A program made the position numbers and the translations under genes. A model generated the notes under the pieces. That model was given only the letters and a program-made list of their open reading frames with translations. It had not been told where the DNA came from and did not search any database. A stretch of 64,000 bases of DNA from positions 79,608 through 143,607 of the forward strand of contig JAQBOM010000021.1 in the NCBI GenBank assembly GCA_028288025.1, given 5' to 3'. Within the stretch, counting starts at the first letter, position 1. The number at the start of each line of letters is the position of its first letter. Positions 37,084 to 46,333 of the stretch are shown in pieces. Source of the DNA: Mucilaginibacter sp. Its GTDB lineage: Bacteria; Bacteroidota; Bacteroidia; Sphingobacteriales; Sphingobacteriaceae.

Positions 37084-38328
37084 TCAGGCAACCGCCATTT
37101 TGGTTTGCTTGTAATGCCCGGCTTTCAGCTTCTCAGCCATTTCGCTGTAAGCATCCAACGTACGCTGTACATCGTCAAAGCTGTGCGCAGCTGTTGGTAT
37201 TAAACGCAATACGATCAGTCCTTTTGGTATAACAGGATATATTACGATAGAGCAGAATATGCCGTAATTTTCGCGCAGGTCGCGGGTAAGCGAGGTGGCC
37301 TCGTACAGGTCGCCTTCTAAAACCACAGGTGTAACCATGGTATTGGTAACCCCCAGGTTAAATCCGCGTTCCCTTAAACCATTTTGCAAGGTCCGGGTAA
37401 TTTCCCAAAGCTTTTCCCGCAATTCCGGCTTCGACTTCAATAATTCAAAGCGCTTTTTCAGCCCTATAACCATTGGCATAGGCAAAGCCTTGGCGAATAT
37501 TTGCGAGCGCATGTTGTAGCGAAGGTAATCGACAACCTCTTTGGTTGATGCCACAAACCCGCCTATGCCAGCCATTGATTTGGCAAATGTTCCAAAATAA
37601 ACATCGACCCCGTCAACACAATCCTGCGCTTCGTGTGTACCGGCGCCTGTTGCACCCATGGTTCCAAAACCATGCGCGTCGTCAACAAGCATCCGGAAAT
37701 TAAATTTTTCTTTAAGTTTTACGATCTCTTTCAGTTTACCCTGCGCACCCGACATACCGAAAACACCTTCGGTGATCAGCAATATGCCGCCGCCGGTTTG
37801 TTTCGTTAAACGCGCAGCACGTACCAGCTGCTTTTCGCAGCTTTCAAGATCGTTATGCTGGTAAACAAAACGTTTACCCATATGCAGCCTCAACCCGTCG
37901 ATAATACAGGCATGCGACTCAGCATCGTAAACGATCACATCGTTACGGTCGGCAAGCGAATCAATGATCGACAGCATGCCCTGGTAACCGTAATTTAATA
38001 AATAGGCGTCTTCCTTTCCAACAAAACTGGCCAGGTCGCTTTCAAGCTCCTCATGATGCTCAGAATTACCCGACATCATCCGCGCCCCCATTGGATAGGC
38101 CATACCATAATCCGCCGCCGCCTGTGCATCGGCTTTCCTCACTTCGGGATGGTTAGCCAAACCAAGATAATTGTTCAGGCTCCATACCAAATGCTCTTCC
38201 CCGTTGAATTGCATGTGCGGCCCGATCTCGCCTTCCAGCTTAGGGTAGGAGAAATATCCATGCGACCACTTCTGGTGCTGCCCCAAAGGGCCGCCCATGC
38301 TCCTCGATATTTTATCAAATAAATCCAA
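37084..38328 (-). CDS. PLP-dependent alpha-oxoamine synthase (candidate sulfonolipid/sphingolipid acyltransferase)
   Basis: 414 residues. Fold type I aminotransferase of the alpha-oxoamine synthase group, which joins an acyl thioester to an amino acid with loss of CO2. The PLP Lys is in GTFAKSM, preceded by LVDDAHGFG (the Asp that contacts the pyridine N) and SHACIIDG. The group includes KBL, BioF, serine palmitoyltransferase and cysteate acyltransferase. The N-terminal segment (WSHGYFSYPKLEGEIG) differs from the usual Bacteroidota serine palmitoyltransferase, and my recollection of similar Bacteroidota enzymes favours a sulfonolipid (capnine) or related lipid role. That is uncertain. No biosynthetic partner genes are adjacent. 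Confidence 0.8.
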   Translation of the reverse strand: MDLFDKISRSMGGPLGQHQKWSHGYFSYPKLEGEIGPHMQFNGEEHLVWSLNNYLGLANHPEVRKADAQAAADYGMAYPMGARMMSGNSEHHEELESDLASFVGKEDAYLLNYGYQGMLSIIDSLADRNDVIVYDAESHACIIDGLRLHMGKRFVYQHNDLESCEKQLVRAARLTKQTGGGILLITEGVFGMSGAQGKLKEIVKLKEKFNFRMLVDDAHGFGTMGATGAGTHEAQDCVDGVDVYFGTFAKSMAGIGGFVASTKEVVDYLRYNMRSQIFAKALPMPMVIGLKKRFELLKSKPELREKLWEITRTLQNGLRERGFNLGVTNTMVTPVVLEGDLYEATSLTRDLRENYGIFCSIVIYPVIPKGLIVLRLIPTAAHSFDDVQRTLDAYSEMAEKLKAGHYKQTKMAVA

Positions 38329-38422
38329 AATGTCTTAAATATTATTAAACGTACAAATATACCCCTTTAAACGTTCAGTAACAATCGTTATTACTTTTTA
38401 GAATAGGCTATAATGAAAGGCT

Positions 38423-38450
38423 TATAGTTGATGGTTCATAGTTCATAGCC
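38423..38450. repeat. Heptad array (CATAGTT)
   Basis: TATAGTT, GATGGTT, CATAGTT, CATAGCC in 7-base register; a variant of the GTCCATA word seen at 35409, 46334 and 49104. Confidence 0.75.
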
Positions 38451-38469
38451 TATATTTTACAATGTAAAC

Positions 38470-38503
38470 AAAAAGAGACACAAATTTAGCGTCTCTTTTT
38501 TTT
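38470..38503 (-). terminator. Terminator at the end of the dcw operon
   Basis: Ten-base perfect stem: 38470-38479 (AAAAAGAGAC) with 38491-38500 (GTCTCTTTTT). It lies 58 bases beyond the ftsZ stop in the direction of transcription; runs of T on both strands make it usable in either direction. Confidence 0.8.
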
Positions 38504-38560
38504 GTTGTGATTATGATTTTTAATAGCTTTCCTATGAATCATTCCTTCTATGAACTAACA

Positions 38561-40153
38561 TCAATCGACATTATCATGCAAAAAAGAATTGTTATTCCGT
38601 ATCTCGATATTGCCTTCGGAGTCGGATAGCAGGGAGAATCTTGATATCTGGCTTTCGTCCGATGCCGGCGGCTGCTGCAGTGCAATTTCCTTTCGCTTAT
38701 ACGCCGGAATATTTTCCAGCTCCTGGATGTTGCCATTACGTAGTTTCATGCTCAAGTCCTTCAGGCGCATGATCCGCTCACGCGATTTACGCAATTGCTC
38801 CTCTATCGACTCATCTGTTTTGTGGTCGTCAGCACCCACAATAATCTCAGGCTCTTCCTCAACTTCAGTAATTTTTTCTTCCGCAACAGGCTCAAAAGCC
38901 ATTACCGATTCGGTAACCTTAAAAGTCATTTCCGACATTTCAGTTGCTTCCGGTTCTTCGGCAGGCTGTTCTTCCACCAGGTTATGCTTCACAATTGCCG
39001 GTTCGTCCGTACGCGCGGCAAACAGATCAAACAAGCCGGTTTGTTTAGGCTCATCCTTCATTTTCATGTAGGGTTCGGTCTCCGCATCTTCTTTAACCAG
39101 GGTAATAAACTCGTTTACAGGCTTTACCAACGGCTGACTGTCGGGCACGAGCATCGAAACGATTTTTTTAGTGCTTTGCTCTTTTTCGCGCTCATCTTTG
39201 GTTTGGAACCCGGTGGCTATAATGGTTACTGATAACTTGTCACCCAAACTTTCATCGCGGCAGTTACCCCATATCAGGTCGGCAGCTAAACCGGCCTCTT
39301 CCTGTATGTAATCGGTAATGATGCTCACCTCATCCATGGTCACCTCTTTATCGCCCGAGCTGATATTTAGCAGGATATACCTTGCACCCTCAATTTCGTT
39401 ATCCTTTAATAATGGTGATGACAAAGCGCCCTCAACCGCCTTCAAGGCACGGTTTTCACCCTCGGCTGCCGAACTTCCCATAATGGATACGCCGCTGTCT
39501 TTCATTACGGTGCGCACATCCTTAAAGTCAACATTGATATAGCCGGGAAGTGTGATGATCTCGGCAATACCTTTCGCGGCAGTCGTTAAAATATTATCAG
39601 CCTGCGCAAATGCCGAACCCAGTGTAAGGTTCCCGAATATCTGGCGCAGGCGGTCGTTTGAGATCACTAAAAACGAATCGACATATTTTTTCAGCTCCTC
39701 CATACCTTCCTCGGCCTGCATTTTACGGCGCTTGCCTTCAAATGCGAACGGGGTGGTTATGATGCCAACGGTCAATATATCCATTTCGCGGGCAGCTTTG
39801 GCTATGATCGGGCTGGCGCCGGTGCCGGTGCCACCGCCCATACCTGCTGTAATAAACAGCATTTTAGTATTGGGGCCAAGCATCTGCTTAATATCGTCAA
39901 TGTTCTCGATCGCCGAGTTTTTGCCCACCTCCGGTATCGAGCCTGCGCCCATACCCTCGGTAAGGCTTGCGCCCAATTGTACTTTATTGGGAATAGGGCT
40001 TAACTCCAATGCCTGCGCATCGGTGTTGCAGATGATAAAGTCCACACCTGTAATACCCTGCCTGTACATATGGTTTACCGCGTTACCGCCGCCGCCGCCA
40101 ACACCGATCACTTTAATGATTGACGACTTTTCTTTTAGCATCTCAAACTGCAT
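38561..40153 (-). CDS. ftsZ: Cell division protein FtsZ
   Basis: 530 residues. Tubulin-like GTPase that forms the division ring. GTP-binding signature GGGTGTG at 106-112, N-terminal GVGGGGGNAVNHM at 17-29. After the core (to about 330) comes a long acidic, probably disordered linker. The short peptide that usually lies at the very end and binds FtsA appears here as NIPAYKRKE (481-489) and is followed by about 40 more residues ending NNSFLHDNVD, a Bacteroidota-type tail. Last gene of the dcw operon, 163 bases after ftsA and followed by the terminator at 38470. Confidence 0.98.
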   Translation of the reverse strand: MQFEMLKEKSSIIKVIGVGGGGGNAVNHMYRQGITGVDFIICNTDAQALELSPIPNKVQLGASLTEGMGAGSIPEVGKNSAIENIDDIKQMLGPNTKMLFITAGMGGGTGTGASPIIAKAAREMDILTVGIITTPFAFEGKRRKMQAEEGMEELKKYVDSFLVISNDRLRQIFGNLTLGSAFAQADNILTTAAKGIAEIITLPGYINVDFKDVRTVMKDSGVSIMGSSAAEGENRALKAVEGALSSPLLKDNEIEGARYILLNISSGDKEVTMDEVSIITDYIQEEAGLAADLIWGNCRDESLGDKLSVTIIATGFQTKDEREKEQSTKKIVSMLVPDSQPLVKPVNEFITLVKEDAETEPYMKMKDEPKQTGLFDLFAARTDEPAIVKHNLVEEQPAEEPEATEMSEMTFKVTESVMAFEPVAEEKITEVEEEPEIIVGADDHKTDESIEEQLRKSRERIMRLKDLSMKLRNGNIQELENIPAYKRKEIALQQPPASDESQISRFSLLSDSEGNIEIRNNNSFLHDNVD

Positions 40154-40316
40154 AATCCTTGTTTTCAGTTATATGTGAATGACGAATATTCAGATTTCTC
40201 TATTGTAATAATAACACTTTTTCCACAATCCTTTTCCACATTTGTCAATATGTGGAAAGATTGGATATTGTGAATAATTATTGCTGTTTTACAGTAATTT
40301 CCCTTGATTTGGACGA

Positions 40317-41660
40317 CTATTTCAAAAAATCCTCGTCTTTTATATCATCTTTTATAAATTTCTTTCCGCTCTCTAATATTTTCCCCAACAAGCCGAATTT
40401 TCTGTCGTCTGTGTATTTGGTTTTCTCAACTTTCACTTCGGCCGGCGATTGCGCTACGTCATTGTATTCCATTTTCTGGATACCTTTTATCAGCAGGCCG
40501 ATACCTGTCGCGAACGTTGGGCTTTGCAATTCTTCGTACACATTTTTAGGGAGCACCTCGTTTTTAGCAAGGTGTTCGTTCGGATAGCCGACGCGGCAAT
40601 CCAAACCGGTAACATATTCAACCAATTGCGGCAGGTGCTTCAGTTGCGCGCCGCCGCCGGTGATTACAATGCCGGCAATCAGTTTTTTCTCATAACCAGA
40701 AGATTTGATCTCGTAGTACACATGTTCTACGATCTCCTCCATACGGGCCTGGATAACGAAGGCCAGATTTTTGACCGATATTTCTTTGGGTTCGCGGCCA
40801 CGTAAACCTGGAACGCAAACGATCTCGTTTTCCTTGTTTTCTTCAGCCAGCGCCGAGCCGAAACGTATTTTTAACTGCTCGGCTATGTTACGCATCACCG
40901 AACAGCCCTCGCGGATATCCTCGGTTACGCTATTGCCACCGAACGGGATAACTGCCGTATGGCGGATAATACCCTCCTGGAAAATAGCTACGTCGGTTGT
41001 GCCGCCGCCGATGTCAACCAAAACTACGCCTGCTTCTTTTTCTTCATCGCTTAAAACAGATTCGGACGAGGCCAGCGGCTCCAGTATCAGTTCCTGACTT
41101 TCGAGCCCGGTTTTGTTTACACATTTAACAATGTTTTTAATAGCGGTTACCTGGCCGGATATGATGTGAAAATTCGCCTCAAGCCGTACGCCGGCCATGC
41201 CGATAGGGTCTTTTATACCCGGCTCGTTATCAACGGTAAATTCCTGCGGCAGCACGTGAATGATCTCTTCTCCCGGAGGCATTACCAGGTTGTACATATC
41301 TTCAACCAGTTTGTCGATATCCTTACGGGATATTTCCGATTGAATATCGCGGCGGGTTATCAACCCGCGGTGCTGCAGGCTTTTAATATGCTGCCCCGCG
41401 ATACCTACGTTTACCACCTTGATCTCCACGTTCGATTGTGTGCCCGCAATATCAACAGCCGCGGTAATGCCCTGCACGGTTTTATCGATATTTGATACCA
41501 TGCCGCGGGTTACGCCGGCTGATTCGGCTTTGCCGATCCCCAGCACTTCTATCTTCCCGTTTTTGCTTCGGCGGCCAACGATAGCGCATATTTTAGTGGT
41601 ACCGATATCCAATCCCACTACAATAGGCGAACTTTTTTCCTGAGTCGAGCTTTTGTCCAT
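40317..41660 (-). CDS. ftsA: Cell division protein FtsA
   Basis: 447 residues. Actin-like ATPase that links FtsZ filaments to the membrane. The phosphate-1 motif VVGLDIGTTKICAIVG is near residue 13, VLVDIGGGTTDVAIF is phosphate 2, and AGIVITGGGAQLKHL is the adenosine motif. The usual amphipathic membrane helix should be at the C-terminus; here the last residues (LGKILESGKKFIKDDIKDEDFL) form a charged helix that fits this role. Starts 1 base downstream of the ftsQ stop. Confidence 0.97.
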   Translation of the reverse strand: MDKSSTQEKSSPIVVGLDIGTTKICAIVGRRSKNGKIEVLGIGKAESAGVTRGMVSNIDKTVQGITAAVDIAGTQSNVEIKVVNVGIAGQHIKSLQHRGLITRRDIQSEISRKDIDKLVEDMYNLVMPPGEEIIHVLPQEFTVDNEPGIKDPIGMAGVRLEANFHIISGQVTAIKNIVKCVNKTGLESQELILEPLASSESVLSDEEKEAGVVLVDIGGGTTDVAIFQEGIIRHTAVIPFGGNSVTEDIREGCSVMRNIAEQLKIRFGSALAEENKENEIVCVPGLRGREPKEISVKNLAFVIQARMEEIVEHVYYEIKSSGYEKKLIAGIVITGGGAQLKHLPQLVEYVTGLDCRVGYPNEHLAKNEVLPKNVYEELQSPTFATGIGLLIKGIQKMEYNDVAQSPAEVKVEKTKYTDDRKFGLLGKILESGKKFIKDDIKDEDFLK

Positions 41661-41661
41661 A

Positions 41662-42522
41662 TTAATTCTTTATTAATGCTGTGTCTTTAATAGTTTTGGT
41701 TGTATCCCGCCCGGCGGCTTTTGATTTCAGCGAGTCGGATTTTTGGTTTTCGTTTTTAATTCCTACCACTTGGTTGGCATATTTTACATTTATTACCCGG
41801 TAAGCATCCCAGCCTACCTGCGGAAGGGCTTTTTTGTAAAATACCAGCAGGTTATGAAACTTTGTGTCGAGCGAGTCGGCGTTTCCGAGCAATATCCGTT
41901 GGTTGCCAACCCGCGGAACCAGTTCAATTTCGTGGTTCTGGTTTACATACAACTGGGCGATCTGTGCATTCCATAGCGAATCTCTACTGATATAACCTGC
42001 TGTTTTAAACAGGTCGCGTGCCAGCGGGGTATGCAGCGTATCAACCCTGCCGGCAAAAAGTTCATCTATAAAGCCATTGGCTACAGGCACCCTGGCCGTA
42101 AAGTTTGCCGACAGTGGGATCTTTAGCCCGTGCTGATCAACATAAAAATCCTGGTCAAAACGGTTTATCAGTCGCAAAATGGGCTGGCGCTGGGTGATCT
42201 GAACAGTAATTGTACCATCCATACCGGCGTATACTGTCGCAAATTCAATAAATGGATTTGCCCGTAACCTGTTTTCCAAATCGTGGATATTGATGTTTTC
42301 AATCTTGCGGCCCATCAATACGTGGCCGTTTGCAAGTAAAATTTTATCCACCTCCTGCCGGTCAATAAAATACTGGTTACCGGGGATATATATCTTTACA
42401 TCCTTGCAAAGCACTTCGGCCTTTTTTACTTCAATGAAACTCATCAGCACCACCACGCCGCCCAGGCTAACTACCCAGGCTAAGCTTATCAGCGCATACT
42501 TCCATATCCGTTTCTTAAACAT
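41662..42522 (-). CDS. ftsQ: Cell division protein FtsQ
   Basis: 286 residues. One N-terminal membrane helix (YALISLAWVVSLGGVVVLMSF), then a POTRA-like domain (DVKIYIPGNQYFIDRQEVDKIL) and the beta domain (VQITQRQPILRLI, FYVDQHG). It bridges early and late division proteins in the periplasm. The Lys/Ser-rich C-terminal tail (KNENQKSDSLKSKAAGRDTT) is long. The start overlaps the end of murC by 8 bases. Confidence 0.93.
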   Translation of the reverse strand: MFKKRIWKYALISLAWVVSLGGVVVLMSFIEVKKAEVLCKDVKIYIPGNQYFIDRQEVDKILLANGHVLMGRKIENINIHDLENRLRANPFIEFATVYAGMDGTITVQITQRQPILRLINRFDQDFYVDQHGLKIPLSANFTARVPVANGFIDELFAGRVDTLHTPLARDLFKTAGYISRDSLWNAQIAQLYVNQNHEIELVPRVGNQRILLGNADSLDTKFHNLLVFYKKALPQVGWDAYRVINVKYANQVVGIKNENQKSDSLKSKAAGRDTTKTIKDTALIKN

Positions 42523-43870
42523 CCTGTAAAGCTATTTTTAAAGGTTGCACCATTTGATCAATATCGCCCGCACCTACAGTTAAAAGTAAGGCAGGTTTTT
42601 CGCTTTTTACCAGCTCAATAGTTTCTTGTTTTCCACATTTCCTTTTATTCAACATTTTCATGCGCGCCAGTATCATATCGGCGTTTACTCCTTCGATCGG
42701 CAATTCGCGTGCGGGGTAAATATCCAGTAGGATCAGCTCGTCCGCCAGGTCGAGCGCCTCGGCAAAGCCGTCGGCAAAATCACGGGTGCGGGTATATAAA
42801 TGCGGCTGAAATATGGCCGTCAGTTTTTTATCAGGATACAGCCGTTTTATCGACCTGATACAGGCTTTCAACTCTTCCGGGTGATGCGCATAATCATCAA
42901 TATAAATGTGGTTCTCGTTTTTTACGATATACTCAAAGCGGCGCTTTACTCCTTTGAATGAACCCAGCGCGCTTTTTATAGCGTCCGGCGAAACTTCTAA
43001 AATCAGAGTTGCTTCAATAGCTGCAACTGCGTTTTCAATATTGTGCGTGCCCGCTATGCCCAGTCTTATATCTGTTATTATGGTATTAGTATTTTTAAAA
43101 TCGAAATAAAAATCGCCGTTTTTGATCTGGATGTTCGATGCATATGCGTCGGCAGTATCTTCTACGGCGTAGGTAAAGCCGCTATCAAGCGGCAGGCCCT
43201 TGCGGTGAATAAGTGTACCACCAGGTTTTATTTGCGATGCGAACAATTTAAACGACTCCGTCAAATGGGCATGGTCGCCATAAATATCCAGGTGGTCGGC
43301 ATCCATCGAAGTGATAATAGCGATGTCCGGATAAAGCGTTAAAAACGAGCGGTCATATTCGTCGGCTTCAACCACAACGATATCATTTTTTCCATACAGT
43401 ACATTGCTTTGGTAATTTGACGATATCCCGCCAAGGAAGGCCGAACAGTCCTTACCCGAATCTTTAAGGATATGCGCAACCATGGTGGATGTGGTGGTTT
43501 TTCCGTGTGTACCCGCCACAGCAACTGTAAACATGCCCTTACTGATTATACCCAACACCTGCGACCGCTTAAACAGTTCAAAACCCTTGTCTATAAAAAA
43601 ATTCAAAATTGCGGAATCCTTAGGTATGGCAGGGGTATAAATGATCAGCGTGCTATCGTCGGGTGAAAGGAAATTAAGCGGTATTAAATCAACTTCGTCT
43701 TCAAAAACTATCTGGATGCCCTCGTTATGAAGTTCGGTGGTTAGATCAGTCTGAGTTTTATCATACCCGCAAACAACACGTCCCGAATGATGGAAATACC
43801 GGGCCAGGCCGCTCATGCCGATGCCGCCGATCCCGATCAGGTAAACACGTTGTATATTAATTAATTCCAT
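42515..43870 (-). CDS. murC: UDP-N-acetylmuramate-L-alanine ligase
   Basis: 451 residues. Adds L-Ala to UDP-MurNAc with ATP. GIGGIGMSGLA at the N-terminus, ATP loop AGTHGKTTTSTM, central EADEYDRSF, and the C-terminal IDDYAHHPEEL segment typical of MurC. Upstream is a 104-base spacer filled by a heptad array with a 30-base palindrome; downstream it overlaps ftsQ. Confidence 0.98.
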   Translation of the reverse strand: MELINIQRVYLIGIGGIGMSGLARYFHHSGRVVCGYDKTQTDLTTELHNEGIQIVFEDEVDLIPLNFLSPDDSTLIIYTPAIPKDSAILNFFIDKGFELFKRSQVLGIISKGMFTVAVAGTHGKTTTSTMVAHILKDSGKDCSAFLGGISSNYQSNVLYGKNDIVVVEADEYDRSFLTLYPDIAIITSMDADHLDIYGDHAHLTESFKLFASQIKPGGTLIHRKGLPLDSGFTYAVEDTADAYASNIQIKNGDFYFDFKNTNTIITDIRLGIAGTHNIENAVAAIEATLILEVSPDAIKSALGSFKGVKRRFEYIVKNENHIYIDDYAHHPEELKACIRSIKRLYPDKKLTAIFQPHLYTRTRDFADGFAEALDLADELILLDIYPARELPIEGVNADMILARMKMLNKRKCGKQETIELVKSEKPALLLTVGAGDIDQMVQPLKIALQDV

Positions 43871-43877
43871 TTTTTTT

Positions 43878-43968
43878 AAGTCTTAAGTCCTGAGTCTTAA
43901 GTCCTGAGTCTTTCTGTCAAGTCATAAGTCGAATTCGACTTATGACTTAAGACTCCCGACTCAAGACT
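43878..43968. repeat. Heptad array (AAGTCYT) with 30-base perfect palindrome
   Basis: Thirteen 7-base units fill the murG-murC spacer: AAGTCTT, AAGTCCT, GAGTCTT, AAGTCCT, GAGTCTT, TCTGTCA, AGTCATA, AGTCGAA, then TTCGACT, TATGACT, TAAGACT, CCCGACT, CAAGACT. The second half is the inverted word of the first. Bases 43919-43948 are a perfect palindrome centred on GAATTC (43931-43936). It could fold into a long hairpin inside the operon RNA. Confidence 0.93.
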
Positions 43969-43974
43969 TAGGCA

Positions 43975-45072
43975 CTATATCATTTTCATAACCTCTTTAG
44001 CGATTACTTCATCCGCTTCCGGCAAAGCAAGCTTGCCTATATTTTCACTGAGCTTCTTTTGTAAATGCTTGTCCTTTATCAGCTCAAGCGCCTTATCTAT
44101 TAACCTGGCTTCGGCATCCCTATCGGCGATAAAAACGGCCGCGTGCTCCTGCACCAATGCCAGGGCATTTTTAGTTTGATGATCCTCCGCTACATTTGGC
44201 GATGGCACCAGTATCACCGGTTTTTTTATCACACATAGTTCGGCAATGGTGCCTGCCCCCGCGCGTGAGATAATCACGTCAGCTGCGGCATAAGCCAGGT
44301 CCATACGGTTCACAAATTCCATTACACAAATATTTTCGCTGTAATTTTCACCCAGCTTTTCAATAATGCTCTTATAGTAAACCTTTCCTGTTTGCCACAC
44401 CAGCTGCACATCAGCAGCGATAATTTTATCAAGCCCGGCCAGCACGCTGTTGTTCAATGTGCGTGCACCTAAACTGCCACCGGTTACCAGTATCGTTTTT
44501 TTTGTGGTCGATAACTTAAAAAGCTCCAGCGCCTGTATATGCTTTCCCGCTATGTCAACCGAATCCTTCCGGATAGGATTGCCGGTTTTAATGATACGGT
44601 CAGGTGGGAAAAATTTCTCCATACCGTCAAAAGCAACACATATCTTTTTCGCGTTTTTCCCAAGCCATTTATTGGTAAGTCCCGCATACGAGTTTTGTTC
44701 CTGTATCAGATAAGGAATATTTTTTAGCGATGCCGCATACAATAACGGGCCCGAGGCATAACCACCAACTCCCACTGCAGCATCAGGTTTAAAATCCCTT
44801 ATAATTTTTGTCGCCGCCCTTATACTTAAAAACAGCTTTACCGGGAACATCACGTTTTTCCAGATCGAGCCACGCTGAATTCCGCGGATATCCAAACCGA
44901 TGATCTTATAACCCGCGGCAGGCACCTTCTCCATTTCCATCCGCCCCTGCGCCCCTACAAATAAAATCTCCACACCAGGATCAAGCGCTTTCAACGCATT
45001 GGCAATAGCAATAGCCGGGAAGATATGCCCCCCGGTACCGCCACCGCTAATGATTATTTTCTTTGATTTCAC
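43975..45072 (-). CDS. murG: UDP-GlcNAc:lipid I N-acetylglucosaminyltransferase
   Basis: 365 residues. Makes lipid II at the inner face of the membrane. ISGGGTGGHIFPAIAIA at 8-24 is the N-terminal G-loop, VGVGGYASGPLL the second Gly motif, and ILVTGGSLGARTLN and SRAGAGTIAEL bind UDP-GlcNAc. Start codon is GTG 45072, located inside the repeated phrase described for 45065-45097, so the first residues are repeat-encoded. Confidence 0.97.
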   Translation of the reverse strand: MKSKKIIISGGGTGGHIFPAIAIANALKALDPGVEILFVGAQGRMEMEKVPAAGYKIIGLDIRGIQRGSIWKNVMFPVKLFLSIRAATKIIRDFKPDAAVGVGGYASGPLLYAASLKNIPYLIQEQNSYAGLTNKWLGKNAKKICVAFDGMEKFFPPDRIIKTGNPIRKDSVDIAGKHIQALELFKLSTTKKTILVTGGSLGARTLNNSVLAGLDKIIAADVQLVWQTGKVYYKSIIEKLGENYSENICVMEFVNRMDLAYAAADVIISRAGAGTIAELCVIKKPVILVPSPNVAEDHQTKNALALVQEHAAVFIADRDAEARLIDKALELIKDKHLQKKLSENIGKLALPEADEVIAKEVMKMI

Positions 45073-45097
45073 CGATTATTGTTTGATTACACTGATT
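45065..45097. repeat. Repeated start-region phrase (GATTTCACCGATT), two units
   Basis: GATTTCACCGATT at 45065-45077 and GATTACACTGATT at 45085-45097, 20 bases apart. The same phrase occurs at 46317 (ftsW), 47765 (murD) and 49068/49088 (mraY). Read on the minus strand, its GGTGAAATC contains the GTG start codon of murG. Confidence 0.85.
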
Positions 45098-45120
45098 ATT
45101 ACCCGTTATACTAAATCCGA

Positions 45121-45138
45121 ACCCGATAGCTATCGGGT
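45121..45138. repeat. 18-base perfect palindrome
   Basis: ACCCGATAGCTATCGGGT, perfectly self-complementary, in the ftsW-murG spacer. Palindromes of this sequence are, to my recollection, frequent in Sphingobacteriaceae spacers. Confidence 0.8.
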
Positions 45139-45155
45139 CGAAATTCCGAAATCCC

Positions 45156-46313
45156 TCAAGCTACCGCCATCTCTCTTATCTCTCCCACAATAACTTTTTT
45201 AGGCTCATCAATATCGCGGCTAACCGATAAGATGATGCCAAACGCCACACTTGTAAACAATATGGATGTTCCGCCCATGCTGACGAACGGCAGCGGTATC
45301 CCCGTAACGGGGCCAAGCCCAACCGCCACAGCCATATTGGCAAAAGCCTGTATCGTTAAACTGAAACTCAACCCCGCAGCCAACAGGGCACCGAATGCCT
45401 TTGGCGCCCGCGTTACAATTTTTATACACCTGTACAGCAAAAACAGGTAGATGCCAATCAATGCTATCCCACCCACAAGGCCATACTCCTCAACTATTAT
45501 TGCATATATCTCATCCGAGTAAGCTTCGGGCAGGTAATTGATCTCTTCGCTTTTTCCTACACCTTTTCCAAATATGCCGCCCGACGCGATGGCTATTTTG
45601 GCATGGATCCCCTGGAAAGCCTTATCCGGGTTTGCCTTTTCGGGATGCATAAAGGTTTGTATCCGGGTTAAATACATGTGCCGGCGCGGACCTAAAAACA
45701 TAATGCCGGCTAATAATATTATCCCCGCAAGGCATACCACCGCAATTTGCTTTACGCTTATGCGGCCCATTATCAGCAATAAAATACTCACTCCAAACAG
45801 CATTAACGCAGTTGAAAGATTGGCCCAGGCAATAAGCGCGAATACCAGGCAAACAGCTCCCATAATGGGTATAAATGATTGTTTTACGTTCTTTATATTT
45901 TCCTGCTTTAGCGACAAGGTGCGCGCCAGGTAGGTTATCAACGCCAGCTTAGCCAAATCGGAGGTTTGGAAGCTTAAGCCCGTGCCCGGAATAGCTATCC
46001 ACCGGCTGGCCTCATTTACATGGTGCCCAAAAACCAGCGTGTATACCAAAAGCGGCAGCGTAATGAGCATCAATAATTTTGATATGCCACGGTAATAGCG
46101 GTAGTCAACCTTGTGCGATAAATACATCAATGCAATACCGCCGATGATCATAGCCAGGTGTTTCAGCAATATAGACTCGGCGCCAACGCCCCGCTTATAC
46201 GCCAGTGTGCCAATGGCGCTGTAAACAGCCAGCAACGAAATAACCGATAGCAATATCACGATAAGCCATATCCAACGGTCGCCTTTTGTTTTACTGAGTA
46301 TATTATTTATCAT
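45156..46313 (-). CDS. ftsW: Lipid II polymerase/division protein FtsW
   Basis: 385 residues, SEDS family, about ten membrane helices. It polymerises lipid II at the septum with its partner FtsI. SDLAKLALITYLA holds the functional Asp/Lys region, VEEYGLVGG and LPFVSMGGTSIL are signature motifs. ATG at 46313 preferred; an earlier start at 46346 would read through the repeat phrase. It lies between murD and murG with repeat-filled spacers on both sides. Confidence 0.96.
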   Translation of the reverse strand: MINNILSKTKGDRWIWLIVILLSVISLLAVYSAIGTLAYKRGVGAESILLKHLAMIIGGIALMYLSHKVDYRYYRGISKLLMLITLPLLVYTLVFGHHVNEASRWIAIPGTGLSFQTSDLAKLALITYLARTLSLKQENIKNVKQSFIPIMGAVCLVFALIAWANLSTALMLFGVSILLLIMGRISVKQIAVVCLAGIILLAGIMFLGPRRHMYLTRIQTFMHPEKANPDKAFQGIHAKIAIASGGIFGKGVGKSEEINYLPEAYSDEIYAIIVEEYGLVGGIALIGIYLFLLYRCIKIVTRAPKAFGALLAAGLSFSLTIQAFANMAVAVGLGPVTGIPLPFVSMGGTSILFTSVAFGIILSVSRDIDEPKKVIVGEIREMAVA

Positions 46314-46333
46314 ATTGATTACACCGATTGTTT

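Noticed and set aside
39552..40178. 208-residue ORF antisense to ftsZ
   Set aside because: A shadow frame created by codon bias in ftsZ; its hydrophobic stretches mirror Gly/Ala-rich coding sequence.
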